From: Corynebacterium aurimucosum ATCC 700975 | Lineage (GTDB): Bacteria > Actinomycetota > Actinomycetes > Mycobacteriales > Mycobacteriaceae | Direction of reading: 5' to 3' | Length of the DNA stretch: 64,000 nt | Assembly: GCF_000022905.1 (NCBI RefSeq) | Contig: NC_012590.1 | Location: forward strand, 2,294,001 to 2,358,000 | Shown here: positions 19,504 through 28,862 of the stretch, piece by piece | Position numbering within the stretch: the first letter of the stretch is position 1 | Layout of the letters: each line of letters begins with the position of its first letter | The notes under the pieces: model-generated | Told to the model about the DNA's origin: nothing | The model's input: only the letters and a program-made list of their open reading frames with translations | Database searches by the model: none | Program-made: the position numbers and the translations under genes

Positions 19504-22050
19504 TTAGTCAGCGATGGCGTCCAACGGCGGGGTCTTCGCCGCGCGCTGCGCCGGCCACAGGGCCGCCAGCACACCGACGATTCCCGAGCCCACGAACATG
19601 ACCGCGAGCATCATCCACGGCACCGTCGCGGAATCGAGGCCTTCGTCGGACAGCACGGAGATGAAGGACCACCCCATCCCCAATCCCATGAGGATGCCCA
19701 TGAGCGCGCCGAAGAGGGCGATCTGTACCGATTCCACCGTGATCATTGTGCGAATCTGGCGGCGTTGAGTACCCACCGCGCGCAGCATACCGATCTCTTG
19801 ACGGCGTTCGATCACGCCCAGCGTGAGGGTATTAACAATGCCCAGGACAGCGATGACCACAGCCAAAGCCAGCAGTGCGTAGAGAATCGTGAGCATCTGG
19901 TCAATCATTCCGGCGGCCTCGCCGGCGTATTCCTCACTGGTGCGCACCTGTACCACAACGAGGTCCTTGACGGACTTCTCCAGGTTGGCGCGCAGCTTCT
20001 CCTTGTCATAGCCCTCCTCCGCGTTCACGGAGACCACCGTGACGTCGAGGCTGTTGGGGTTGATGACCTCTTCTACCGCGGACTGGGACACGGCCAGGCC
20101 CGGAAGCATCTGGAAAGGTTCATAGGTGCCGAGGAGTTTTACCTGCGCGGTGCGGGACGGATCCGGCCCCGCCAACTCATAGGACTGGCCGACCTCCCAG
20201 CCTTGCTTCTCAGCCAGGACAGAGTCCGCGATGAAGCCCGGTTCCTCACCCGTATTCAGGGCGCCATCTACCAAGGTCAGGTTGAGCATGTCATCGGCGT
20301 TGCCATCGATGACCTGGCTGACCATCATTTCCGGGCCATAATTCATTGAGGCCTGACCATCCACCTGTAGAGGCGCAGTACTCATCGCTACGACCTGGCC
20401 AACCCCCTCGGTATCGCGGGCGCGCTGCACAGTCTCGTTCGGCGTCGGGAAGTTTCCAGACGTCGGGCCAGACATCAAGAAGTCTGCGCGGGCGTCCTGC
20501 TCGACGGCGTCGGCCACCGAGGCCTTCATCGTCGCGCCCAACATGCCGATCGAGGTCACCAGCGCCACGCCCAGCATGAGAGCGAAAGCAGTCGCCGCGG
20601 TACGGCGCGGGTTACGCGCCGAGTTCGTCGACGCCAGCTTGCCCACCGCGCCAAAGGGCGCACCAACCACGCGGCCGATCCCCGGAACGATAAGCAGGGA
20701 GATGGCCGGGCCGGCGAGGAAGAAGCCAAGGATGAGGTTGAGCGCACCGAGGCCCACGAGGGAGGCGCGGATGCCTGTGGAGGCATCGATAAACACTCCA
20801 ACGAGCGCGAAGATGATGCCTACAACGAGCAGCAACCCGCCCAGCACGCTGCGCACGAGCAACGAGGAACCAGCTGCGGACTCGGTGGTGCGCATGGCTT
20901 CCACGGGTTTCACCGCACCCGCCCGGCGCGCCGGCGCCCACGCGGAAATGATGGTGACCACGGCACCCAAAAGCAGCGGCACGACCACTGCGCTGACGCT
21001 CAGGCCTAGACCGCCGCCCATGGGCATGCCCTTGGCTTCAAAAACGGCCTTGATGAGCGCCACCAGACCCATACCGGCGACCACGCCCACGGCAGAACCC
21101 ACGAGGCCTACGATGAAGGCCTCCGTCACCACCGAGCGCGTAATCTGGCCGCGGGAGGCGCCGAGTGCGCGCAGCAGCGCGAACTCCTTGGTGCGCTGAG
21201 CCACGATCATCGAGAAGGTATTCGCGATGATAAACGTGCCCACCAGCAGCGCGATGAGGCCAAAGGCGATGAGGAAGTAGTTGACGAATTTCAGGGCAGA
21301 GGAAATCTGATCCGAAATTTCATCAGCGAGCTTCTGGCCGGATTCCGCCTTGACCTCAAAGGTGTCGTTGAGGTGATCCACGAGCTCATCGGCGCTCACG
21401 CCCTCGGCCGCCGCGACCTTCAACTGTTCGGAATTGCCATAGCGCTCGACGAAGGCCTCATGCCCCATGAGCAAGGTCAGGCTGGGACCTTGGTCCACCG
21501 CAGGCTTGACGACGCCCACGACATTTACCTCGTCACGCTGGTCCGGGTGGACCACGAGGAGGGTATCGCCGACGTTGATACCGAACTCTTCGGCGGCGGA
21601 GTCATTAATGAGGACTTCGCCGGTCCCGTTCGGCTCGGAGCCTTCGACAAGCGTGGCGGGCTCACCGACGGATTGATCCTCCGGGTAGTAAGGCTGCACG
21701 CTGGAGGTGCCCCCACCGGTTTGAAAAGCCTCGGCGTCCTTATTTGCCACCACGACCGTCTGGCTGCTTTGCATGTTCACCGCGCGCACATCGGGGTCGG
21801 CAGCGATGTCATCGCGCATCTTTTGGTCGAGGTTGGGGCCGCCTTCTTTCTGGCTCACGGCCGCATCCACACCGGTAAATGCAGTCGAGACAGCGGAGTC
21901 GAAGGTGCTCGACAGCGAGTTGGTGAACATGAAGGAACCCGAGATGAACGCGGTGCCGAGCACCACCGCCAGCAGGGTCAGGGCAAGGCGCAGCTTATGC
22001 GCGAGAATATTGCGCACGGACACCGTGCGCATGGTGTTCTTTGTGGCCAT
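19504..22050 (-). CDS. ABC transporter permease, FtsX/MacB type
   Basis: 848 residues with two repeats, each containing an extracytoplasmic MacB-like core domain and FtsX-type membrane helices (about ten in total). It starts RNILAHKLRLALTLLAVVLG; FtsX motifs appear as FALLRALGASRGQITRSV and IGMLRAVGTQRRQIRTMI. Such DUF-type permeases pair with LolD-like ATPases and act by mechanotransmission or lipid/peptide export. It follows its ATPase by 3 bp, so they form one operon. Substrate not known. Confidence 0.88.
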   Translation of the reverse strand: MATKNTMRTVSVRNILAHKLRLALTLLAVVLGTAFISGSFMFTNSLSSTFDSAVSTAFTGVDAAVSQKEGGPNLDQKMRDDIAADPDVRAVNMQSSQTVVVANKDAEAFQTGGGTSSVQPYYPEDQSVGEPATLVEGSEPNGTGEVLINDSAAEEFGINVGDTLLVVHPDQRDEVNVVGVVKPAVDQGPSLTLLMGHEAFVERYGNSEQLKVAAAEGVSADELVDHLNDTFEVKAESGQKLADEISDQISSALKFVNYFLIAFGLIALLVGTFIIANTFSMIVAQRTKEFALLRALGASRGQITRSVVTEAFIVGLVGSAVGVVAGMGLVALIKAVFEAKGMPMGGGLGLSVSAVVVPLLLGAVVTIISAWAPARRAGAVKPVEAMRTTESAAGSSLLVRSVLGGLLLVVGIIFALVGVFIDASTGIRASLVGLGALNLILGFFLAGPAISLLIVPGIGRVVGAPFGAVGKLASTNSARNPRRTAATAFALMLGVALVTSIGMLGATMKASVADAVEQDARADFLMSGPTSGNFPTPNETVQRARDTEGVGQVVAMSTAPLQVDGQASMNYGPEMMVSQVIDGNADDMLNLTLVDGALNTGEEPGFIADSVLAEKQGWEVGQSYELAGPDPSRTAQVKLLGTYEPFQMLPGLAVSQSAVEEVINPNSLDVTVVSVNAEEGYDKEKLRANLEKSVKDLVVVQVRTSEEYAGEAAGMIDQMLTILYALLALAVVIAVLGIVNTLTLGVIERRQEIGMLRAVGTQRRQIRTMITVESVQIALFGALMGILMGLGMGWSFISVLSDEGLDSATVPWMMLAVMFVGSGIVGVLAALWPAQRAAKTPPLDAIAD

Positions 22051-22053
22051 GCT

Positions 22054-22794
22054 TTAGCCCTCGATTTCTGCCATCACGGCGTGGATGGACTCCATGGTTG
22101 GGTTGGTGAGTTCATTCACGAGGCGGCCATCGGCAAGAAAGACCACGCGGTCTGCGTAGGAGGCGGCCTTGGCATCGTGCGTGACGATAACGACGGTCTG
22201 GCCATCCTTATCCACGGCGGTGCGCAAAATGTCGAGCACCTCGGCGGAGGAGTTCGAATCCAGGTTGCCGGTCGGCTCATCGCCGAAGATGATCTCAGGG
22301 CGCGACACCAGGGCGCGCGCGCAGGCAACGCGCTGCTGCTGGCCGCCGGAGAGCTCTGCTGGGCGGTGATTCAAGCGCTCGGACAAGCCTAGGCGGGAAG
22401 TGACCTCATCGAACCACTCTTTATCCACCTTGTTGCCAGCGATATCGGTGGGCAGCGTGATGTTTTCTGCCGCGGTCAGCGTGGGCACCAGGTTGAAGGA
22501 CTGAAAAATGAAGCCCAGGCGGTCGCGGCGCAGGGCCGTAATATCCTTGTCGCTGAGCTGCGACATATCGGTATCACCGATGAAGGCCGAGCCGGACGTC
22601 GCCGAATCGAGCCCCGCCATGGTGTGCATGAGGGTGGATTTGCCGGAGCCCGAAGGGCCCATGATGGCGGTAAAAGTGTTGCGCGCGAACTCAACGTCGA
22701 CGTGGTCCAACGCGGTGACTGCGGTGTCTCCCTGGCCGTATTGTTTGAACAGGTCAACGGCGCGAGCCGCAGCAGTCATCGTTGGGGTGGTCAT
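22054..22794 (-). CDS. ABC transporter ATP-binding protein, LolD/MacB type
   Basis: 246 residues. All nucleotide-binding motifs are intact: Walker [12 protein letters not shown]-loop [16 protein letters not shown], signature [15 protein letters not shown], Walker [14 protein letters not shown], and the H-loop VIVTHD. The GNLDS sequence after Walker B is typical of the MacB/LolD/FtsE group. ATG 22794 with AAGGAG about 8 nt upstream. First gene of a two-gene operon with the large permease. Confidence 0.93.
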   Translation of the reverse strand: MTTPTMTAAARAVDLFKQYGQGDTAVTALDHVDVEFARNTFTAIMGPSGSGKSTLMHTMAGLDSATSGSAFIGDTDMSQLSDKDITALRRDRLGFIFQSFNLVPTLTAAENITLPTDIAGNKVDKEWFDEVTSRLGLSERLNHRPAELSGGQQQRVACARALVSRPEIIFGDEPTGNLDSNSSAEVLDILRTAVDKDGQTVVIVTHDAKAASYADRVVFLADGRLVNELTNPTMESIHAVMAEIEG

Positions 22795-22887
22795 GGACGT
22801 GTTCTCCTTATAGATGGGGAAAGTAACGTCACCACCCTATCTTGCCCTGGGTAAGTTATGTGACGCGTGTGGTCTAAAATATGCTCC

Positions 22888-23745
22888 ATGCGCGCATCTC
22901 TTTCCGCTCTGGAACATTATGACCGCTGTGCCGAAGCAGCCGCGGCTCAGATCATGCGCCACTACTCCACCAGTTTTTCCCTGGCCACACGGCTTCTTCA
23001 GCCACGGGTGCGCGTGGACATCCGCAATTTATATGCCATGGTGCGCACGGCCGATGAAATCGTCGACGCCGGGCTTGACCCCCACGACGCGGCCGCGCTT
23101 CTCGACGCCTACGAAACCACCGTCCGCAACGCCCCCTCCCAGCGCTTTCACGCCGACCCAGTCGTCCACGCCTACGCGCTCTCCGCGCGGCGCTGTGGGT
23201 TCCAGGACGAACACATTGCAGAGTTCTTTGCCTCCATGCGGTGCGACCTCACGCGCACCTCCCACACAGCGGACTCTTTTAAGACCTACGTTCGGGGCTC
23301 TGCAGAAGTCATTGGGCTGCTCTGCCTGGATACTTTTTATGCCGGTGCTCCTCGGCCCACTGGCGTCGAGGAAGGAGCGGAGCGCCTCGGTGCCGCGTTT
23401 CAGAAGATCAACTTTTTGCGGGATCTGCATGAAGACTCCACGGTGCTGGGCCGCGCTTATTTTCCTACGCTGCGTGAGCCAGACAAACTCGATGAGGAAA
23501 CGAAGGCCGCCATCATTGCTGATATCCGCGAAGACTTAGTCCATGCCCGCACGGCCATGGACCTGCTTCCCCTTAGCTCCAGGGTGGGGGTAGCCGCAGC
23601 GGCGGCTCTTTTCACGGAGCTTACGGATCTCCTCGAAGCCACTCCAGCGCACGAGATCATGACTACCCGCGTCAGCGTGCCCACCGCGCGGAAAGCTGTC
23701 CTCATCAGCCGCGCTGCAGCGCACGCGGCACGGAAAAAGGGTTAA
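22888..23745 (+). CDS. crtB: Phytoene/squalene synthase family protein CrtB
   Basis: 285 residues. It condenses two prenyl diphosphates (geranylgeranyl or farnesyl) head-to-head, the first committed step to carotenoids. The two Asp-rich sites are present: RTADEIVDAGLD in the first half and FQKINFLRDLHED in the second. Start chosen at ATG 22888; TAAAAT lies about 9 nt upstream with no ribosome-binding site, so a leaderless message is likely. crtI follows 3 bp after the stop. Confidence 0.88.
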   Translation: MRASLSALEHYDRCAEAAAAQIMRHYSTSFSLATRLLQPRVRVDIRNLYAMVRTADEIVDAGLDPHDAAALLDAYETTVRNAPSQRFHADPVVHAYALSARRCGFQDEHIAEFFASMRCDLTRTSHTADSFKTYVRGSAEVIGLLCLDTFYAGAPRPTGVEEGAERLGAAFQKINFLRDLHEDSTVLGRAYFPTLREPDKLDEETKAAIIADIREDLVHARTAMDLLPLSSRVGVAAAAALFTELTDLLEATPAHEIMTTRVSVPTARKAVLISRAAAHAARKKG

Positions 23746-23748
23746 AAC

Positions 23749-25263
23749 ATGAGCAAACATGTTGTTGTCATCGGCGCTGGTATTGCAGGCCTTGCCACCG
23801 CAGCTTTGCTGTTGCGGGAGGGGATGCGGGTGACGGTCGTCGACAAGCAGCGCAGCGTCGGTGGACGCGCGGGAAGACTGGCCGTGGATGGTTTCCGTTT
23901 CGATACCGGCCCCTCGTGGTACCTCATGCCGGAGGCCTTCGATGAGTTTTTCCGGGCCTGCGGCACCAGTACCGAGTGCGAGCTGGATCTAGTGGACCTC
24001 TCCCCTGCCTACCGTGTTATCAACGAAGACGGCGCGGCCCTAGATATAGAAACGGGCGTGGATAACGTAGCAGAGCTTTTTGAATCCTTGGAGCCGGGCT
24101 CTGGCGACAAGGTGCGCGCGTACCTCGCCAGGGCCTCCGACGTGTACGCCATTGCCCTGCGCAACTTCTTGTACACTACGTTCTCCCACCCCACGCAGCT
24201 TCTCAGCAAAGACGTCCTCACCCGGCTGGGCACGCTCGCGCTGCTGCTGACTCGTTCGTTAGATACGCTGGTGGCTGCCCAGTTTAAGGATTACCGCCTG
24301 CGCCAGGTCCTGACTTACCCCGCGGTGTTTCTCTCCACTGAACCGAAGGCCGCGCCGGCACTGTATTCCTTGATGAGCCACACGGACTTGGTGGAGGGCG
24401 TGCGCTATCCCTTAGGAGGCTTCGCGGCCGTTGTCGACGCTATCGCGCGGCAGGCAGCCGGCGCCACCTTCGAGCTAGGCACGGCGGTGGTAGCAATCAA
24501 CCACGCGCACGGGCGCGCGACGGGCGTCACGCTTGACGACGGCCGCACGATCCCCGCCGACGCCATCGTCTCCGCCGCTGACCTGCGCCACACAGAGACT
24601 GCTCTGCTTCCAAAGGAACTGCAAACGTATCCGGAACGCTACTTTGCCCACCGTGACCCTGGCCTGGGCACTGTCTTAGTCTTCCTCGGCGTGAAGGGGG
24701 AGCTTCCGCAGCTGGCGCACCATACACTGCTATTCAGCACAGACTGGACCCCCGATTTTAAGGCCGTCTACCACGGCCCTGAGCCGTTGCGGCCTCTGGG
24801 TGCTTCGGAGTCTATCTACGTATCCAAGACATCGGCGACGGATCCTGGCGTGGCTCCGGAAGGCCATGAGAATCTTTTCATTCTCGTCCCCGTTCCGGCA
24901 GAGGAATCCTACGGCCATGGCGATGCCTACGGCGCTGCGGAATCTCCCCGCGTGGGTGCCATCGCCCGCGCCGCCGTGGCGCAGCTGGGTGCTTGGTTGG
25001 GGATTGAGGATCTGGGGGACAGGGTCGTCGTCAAGCGCACGCTCGGCCCCGCCGACTTTTCCGAGCAGTACAATTCCTGGTCCGGCGGCGCCGTGGGCCC
25101 TGCCCATACGCTGCGCCAGTCCGCATTTTTCCGGGGCCGGAACCAATCCCGTAAGCTGCCCAATCTGTACTACGCCGGTGCTACCACGGTGCCGGGCGTG
25201 GGCGTGCCTATGTGCCTTATTTCTGCACACAACGTACTCACGCGGATGCGCGAACAGTATTAA
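23749..25263 (+). CDS. crtI: Phytoene desaturase family oxidoreductase CrtI
   Basis: 504 residues. An FAD-dependent desaturase acting on phytoene or a related C30-C40 polyene. The N-terminal dinucleotide fold reads VVVIGAGIAGLATAALLL, followed by GGRAGRLAVDGFRFDTGPSW, and the C-terminal FAD motif is LYYAGATTVPGVGVPMCLIS; these are CrtI family marks. Together with crtB it forms a minimal carotenoid operon; cyclase, elongase and glycosyltransferase genes are not adjacent. The stop overlaps by 4 bp the end of the convergent next gene. Confidence 0.9.
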   Translation: MSKHVVVIGAGIAGLATAALLLREGMRVTVVDKQRSVGGRAGRLAVDGFRFDTGPSWYLMPEAFDEFFRACGTSTECELDLVDLSPAYRVINEDGAALDIETGVDNVAELFESLEPGSGDKVRAYLARASDVYAIALRNFLYTTFSHPTQLLSKDVLTRLGTLALLLTRSLDTLVAAQFKDYRLRQVLTYPAVFLSTEPKAAPALYSLMSHTDLVEGVRYPLGGFAAVVDAIARQAAGATFELGTAVVAINHAHGRATGVTLDDGRTIPADAIVSAADLRHTETALLPKELQTYPERYFAHRDPGLGTVLVFLGVKGELPQLAHHTLLFSTDWTPDFKAVYHGPEPLRPLGASESIYVSKTSATDPGVAPEGHENLFILVPVPAEESYGHGDAYGAAESPRVGAIARAAVAQLGAWLGIEDLGDRVVVKRTLGPADFSEQYNSWSGGAVGPAHTLRQSAFFRGRNQSRKLPNLYYAGATTVPGVGVPMCLISAHNVLTRMREQY

Positions 25264-26204
25264 GCATCGAGCTCAAGGGATGCAGGCGTACCGTTGCGCC
25301 TTACCTTCACTGTTACGGGGTGACCGCCAAAAAGATAGCCATCATCAAACTCCACGCTGAGATTCCCACGTTGCGGAACCTCAACAGCAACGGGAGTGAG
25401 TTTGGTGTATACGTCGCTGGCAGTGAGTTCCGGCGCCGGGAGGCTGTTACCCTCAGACAAGGCGACGTCGTGGCGCCAACGGTTGGCGGCACGGAGGGCT
25501 TTTGCAGCAGCAAAGCGCTGGGCCTCATCGAGGAACTCGGCACTGAGGACCTTGTTGATCACGGTGAGGGGTGCCTTGAGTTTTCGCTTGAGATTCGTAC
25601 TCTCCGCGAGAAGAAGCTCCTCCCCTTCATACACGATGCTGATATCAACTCCGAGTTCTTCTGCCCTGCCTTCGAATGTATTTGTACCTCGGTCGAGCAC
25701 CAACGGACCGAATGCGGAATCAAGCTCTACCGGAACATCAATCCGAGCAAGGAGCTGCTCCATAGCTGCATCGGCTACATCTGGAAGAATCTCCCAGATA
25801 TCGACATAGTGTTCTTTACTCCTCTCGTGGAAGTGGTGGCTACCCCGAGCATGAAATACCCTGAAAGGCTCAAGTTCTGTAATTTCCCGCGGATCCCACA
25901 GTGTCTTTCCTGCGACTGTCTGGAAGAGCTGCGGATAGCGCACTGCGATGTCACCAGTAATCAGCTCTCCTTCTGGCAGCAACTTTAAAGCGACTCCAGG
26001 CAAGCTCATGAGCTGAATGTGCGTTTTGTCCTCAGCATAAGGGTCATCGCTCACCGACTTCTCCGGCGTGTCTGCCACGACGAAGAGAAACTCTGCCTCT
26101 TCGAAGCTCAGTAGCGTTTTAACAACATCATTGCCCGAAAATTCACGGTAGAGGGAAAGCATGCCGCAATAGTACATCTGCGTAAAGGCCGTGCAGCGCT
26201 GCAT
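25260..26204 (-). CDS. Uncharacterised protein, possible DUF2262-like C-terminal domain
   Basis: Up to 314 residues. I do not recognise the whole protein. The second half (from FGPLVLDRGTNTFEGRAEEL to FDDGYLFGGHPVTVKVRRNG) resembles the pattern of DUF2262-type domains, which have unknown function and occur in proteins with toxin/immunity-like contexts. The first half contains a SHHFHERSKEHY stretch rich in His. No signal peptide or membrane helix. Start uncertain (26204, 26177 or 26162); none has a clear ribosome-binding site. Divergent from mgtE and convergent with crtI, so it is a single-gene transcript. Confidence 0.55.
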   Translation of the reverse strand: MQRCTAFTQMYYCGMLSLYREFSGNDVVKTLLSFEEAEFLFVVADTPEKSVSDDPYAEDKTHIQLMSLPGVALKLLPEGELITGDIAVRYPQLFQTVAGKTLWDPREITELEPFRVFHARGSHHFHERSKEHYVDIWEILPDVADAAMEQLLARIDVPVELDSAFGPLVLDRGTNTFEGRAEELGVDISIVYEGEELLLAESTNLKRKLKAPLTVINKVLSAEFLDEAQRFAAAKALRAANRWRHDVALSEGNSLPAPELTASDVYTKLTPVAVEVPQRGNLSVEFDDGYLFGGHPVTVKVRRNGTPASLELDA

Positions 26205-26248
26205 AGCGTAGTCTGAGGAGGTTGACGTCGAGTGGAAAGGCTAAGCCG

Positions 26249-27613
26249 ATGGCAGAAACTATTGAGCAGGCCAGCGAGACCGTAGAGGCGTGGCTGAAGC
26301 AAGAAGACGCCATCGATCCCAAAAAGGCCCCTCGCCTCCAAGAGCTCTTAGCCCGCGTTCCCCGTCAAGAGCTCATCGCGATTGTGGAGCGCCAGAACGC
26401 GCTCCGCGCAGCGCTAGCTCTCCGTCTGCTGCCGCGGGAAAAGTCCATCGCGGTCTTTGATGCGCTCGATGCAAAGCACCAGGCGGACATCATTGATGAG
26501 CTGGGCAATGCCGATGTTTATGAATTCTTCGACGAGTTGGACCCCGAAGACCGCGTGGCGCTCTTGGATGAGCTGCCCGCGGAGATTGCGGATCGCCTCC
26601 TCCGTTCACTGACCCAGACCCAGCGCGACGTGACCGGAGTGATCCTTGGATACACGAAGGGCTCCGTCGGCCGTCGTATGTCGCCCGAGGTACCCGACAT
26701 TCACCCGGGAATGAGCATGGAAGATGCCCTGTACACGCTACGGGATACGGCCGATGAACTGGAGACCATCTATACCGTTCCTGTGACGCGCAAGGACCGG
26801 CGCTTGGTGGGCGTCGTCAGCCTGCGCGAACTCTTTACGGCTGAGCGTGGCATCCTCATTGCGGACATCATGAAAGAGCCGGTGTATGCATACGCAACTG
26901 CTGACGCCGAGGAAACCGTCCGGTGGTTCCTGCCCCTCGATATGCTGGCGCTGCCTATTGTGGATGATTCACACCGCCTCGTTGGTCTTCTTACGTGGGA
27001 CGATGCCACGGACATCATGGAAGAGGCGGACAGCGAGGACTCAGCGCGCTCCGGCGGTACGGAAGCGCTCCAGCAGCCCTACTTGTCGACGCCGTTGCTC
27101 AAGCTCGTTCGCTCCCGCATTCTCTGGCTGCTCGTGCTCGCTGTGTCGGCGCTGCTGACCGTGCAGGTTCTCGATTCTTTCGAGGACACCTTGGCCAAGG
27201 CAGTAGTACTGTCTCTGTTCATTCCTCTGCTCACCGGCACGGGCGGCAATACAGGAAACCAGGCAGCTACTACCGTGACCCGTGCGCTCGCGCTTGGCGA
27301 CGTCCGAACGCGCGACCTCCTTTCCGTAATGTGGCGCGAGCTGCGCGTCGGAATGCTGCTCGGCGCTGTACTAGGAATGGCTGGTTTTGTCTTGGCGACG
27401 GCGATCTACGGCCTCGATATCGGTATCGTGATCGGCTCCACCCTGTTTCTTATTTGCTCGATGTCAGCGACCGTTGGCGGGCTCATGCCGATTGTGGCCA
27501 AGACGGTTGGGGCGGATCCCGCTGTGTTTTCTAACCCGTTCATTTCCACGTTCTGTGACGCGACGGGCTTGATTATCTACTTCTTCATCGCAAAGTCCGT
27601 GTTGGGCATCTAG
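26249..27613 (+). CDS. mgtE: Magnesium transporter MgtE
   Basis: 454 residues. Domains in order: N-terminal helical MgtE domain (to ~130), two CBS domains (~135-255) that sense cytosolic Mg2+, and five membrane helices forming the channel, with the pore motif PLLTGTGGNTGNQAAT. MgtE is a Mg2+-gated Mg2+ import channel. ATG 26249 with AAAGG about 8 nt upstream; the frame extends to a TTG at 26222 that is less likely. I see no magnesium riboswitch in the ~45 bp shared with the divergent neighbour. Confidence 0.94.
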   Translation: MAETIEQASETVEAWLKQEDAIDPKKAPRLQELLARVPRQELIAIVERQNALRAALALRLLPREKSIAVFDALDAKHQADIIDELGNADVYEFFDELDPEDRVALLDELPAEIADRLLRSLTQTQRDVTGVILGYTKGSVGRRMSPEVPDIHPGMSMEDALYTLRDTADELETIYTVPVTRKDRRLVGVVSLRELFTAERGILIADIMKEPVYAYATADAEETVRWFLPLDMLALPIVDDSHRLVGLLTWDDATDIMEEADSEDSARSGGTEALQQPYLSTPLLKLVRSRILWLLVLAVSALLTVQVLDSFEDTLAKAVVLSLFIPLLTGTGGNTGNQAATTVTRALALGDVRTRDLLSVMWRELRVGMLLGAVLGMAGFVLATAIYGLDIGIVIGSTLFLICSMSATVGGLMPIVAKTVGADPAVFSNPFISTFCDATGLIIYFFIAKSVLGI

Positions 27614-27655
27614 CCCGATAAAACCCGCCCCGCTGGATCGCGCACCCCCGGCCTC

Positions 27656-27682
27656 CTGCGTCCTTGCTATTCGTGGACGCAG
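27656..27682 (+). terminator. Hairpin after mgtE
   Basis: Perfect 8-bp arms CTGCGTCC / GGACGCAG with an 11-nt loop, 42 bp after the mgtE stop. No T-run follows, so terminator activity is only possible. Confidence 0.4.
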
Positions 27683-27720
27683 TCCGTGGCGCGCGCTAAA
27701 GCGGCCGGGCATCTAGCTGC

Positions 27721-27939
27721 ATGCCACTGATATGCCACGTGGTTGCTGATCTCTCTTTTACCCGCTTAAACGACATCGATTTCTGCATGCACCTTCCCCG
27801 CACAAAGCAGGTGGCCGCCATCCCGCTGGCCGCCTTCACGGACAACCCGGAACCGTGGCAGCAAAAGGTGCGCTTTGCTTTCTGCAAGCACCCCGACGTC
27901 ATCCGCGAAGCAGTCCGCCGACTCACGACTAGCCCTTAG
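27721..27939 (+). pseudogene. C-terminal remnant of a class I aminotransferase
   Basis: A 72-residue frame reads like the last ~65 residues of a PLP aminotransferase of the DapC/YbdL type: FTRLNDIDFCMHLPRTKQ, VAAIPLAAFTDN, then VRFAFCKHPDVIREAVRRL, which matches the usual 'D--FC--L----GVA-IP-SAF-D---------RFAFCK-----EA--RL' ending. No PLP-binding lysine or N-terminal part is found upstream; mgtE ends 107 bp before. It is probably a deletion remnant, not a working gene. Confidence 0.65.
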
Positions 27940-28214
27940 CTAGGCTTAGGCGCAACAGCATATAAGGGGCCCAGGCCCTTACCCGGCCGCTCCCATCACG
28001 GTAAGCCCCCACCATAGCCCCGGGTCCATGGCCCTCTGACCGATGAAGTAAACCCTGCACCCATTAGGCCCAGATGCTAGTGGCGCCGGCATGAATAGAT
28101 GCTAACGAGAACGCTGGCAGTTCAGGGGCAATCCGGGAAGACCATTGCCTTTTGATTCTGAGGACGATAACCTTGCACTCCCCTATTGTTCCCTACCCAA
28201 AAGGACATCACTCG
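27940..28214. other. Intergenic region before the small secreted protein
   Basis: About 275 bp without a gene. A near-perfect palindrome TAAGGGGCCCAGGCCCTTA lies at about 27962-27980. The rest shows no structure I can name; it presumably holds the promoter of the small secreted protein gene. Confidence 0.4.
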
Positions 28215-28454
28215 ATGAAAAAGTCCCTAGCAATCATCAGCGCCACCGCACTTGCACTTTCCGCTACGCCCACTGCCATCGCTGACGAAGGCGGAGCCCA
28301 AACTTCACAGCAGAGCTCGTCCTTGAGTCCCTCTGAGTTCGGGGTGGACCACCCCTTCTTTGGAGTCATCGCAATCCCAGTGATGCTTTCTTCTTTTGCT
28401 CTTTCAATGCTCGGCATCCCACAGTGCGGTTTGCATGACACCACTGGGTGCTAG
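28215..28454 (+). CDS. Small secreted or membrane-anchored peptide of unknown function
   Basis: 79 residues. A signal peptide is clear (MKKSLAIISATALALSATPT followed by AIADEGG, predicted cleavage after Ala). The mature part has a Ser/Gln-rich linker, a hydrophobic stretch (PFFGVIAIPVMLSSFALSML) long enough to span a membrane, and a short tail with two cysteines, CGLHDTTGC, that could form a disulfide loop outside the membrane. AAAAGGAC precedes the ATG by about 8 nt. I do not recognise a family. A hairpin follows at 28513. Confidence 0.6.
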   Translation: MKKSLAIISATALALSATPTAIADEGGAQTSQQSSSLSPSEFGVDHPFFGVIAIPVMLSSFALSMLGIPQCGLHDTTGC

Positions 28455-28497
28455 TCAAACTAGCGAGCGGAGTCCAATGCCATAGCGCGGGACCGCC

Positions 28498-28705
28498 TTG
28501 TCGTACACAGCAAACCCGCCGGCCCACACAAAAGATGGGGCGGCGGGTTCCCCGTCTGAGGGTGTACCAGACGTCCCCAGACCATTGGAGTCTAACCTCG
28601 ACGAACTTGAAGCGAGTATCCCGCAGTTCCAGAGACAGACTTTGGAGCTCATGGCGGTTAGTTGTGCTGAAGCAGCTTCTGCCGCGATGGCTTGGTCGAG
28701 CTCGG
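28498..28705 (+). pseudogene. Possible small ORF cut by the IS21-family element (5' part)
   Basis: A frame from TTG 28498 runs up to the left end of the IS. If the IS and one copy of its CTCGG target duplication are removed, the frame continues at 33975 and stops at TAA 34007-34009, giving about 83 residues. No ribosome-binding site is evident, and the start overlaps a hairpin, so it may not be a gene at all. Confidence 0.25.
28513..28549 (+). terminator. Probable terminator after the small secreted protein
   Basis: Perfect 9-bp arms AACCCGCCG / CGGCGGGTT with a 19-nt loop, 59 bp after the stop. The T-run on the plus strand is short; on the minus strand the hairpin is followed by TTTGCTG. 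Confidence 0.5.
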
Positions 28706-28862
28706 TGTCGATTTGGGGTAGTTGGTACCGCGAGTCCGCGTAGTTGGTACCGGTGTTCCGCGTATCCGGTACTGCAAGGGGGGTTTTCTTTCATAGTTGA
28801 TGTTGGCGACACCACAATCCGCTGGTGTTGCGTCAACTTCTACTTGGAAGGAGCCGGTCCTT

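Noticed and set aside
28366..28836. 156-codon minus-strand frame across the IS left end
   Set aside because: It crosses the terminal inverted repeat into IS DNA and has no family resemblance.
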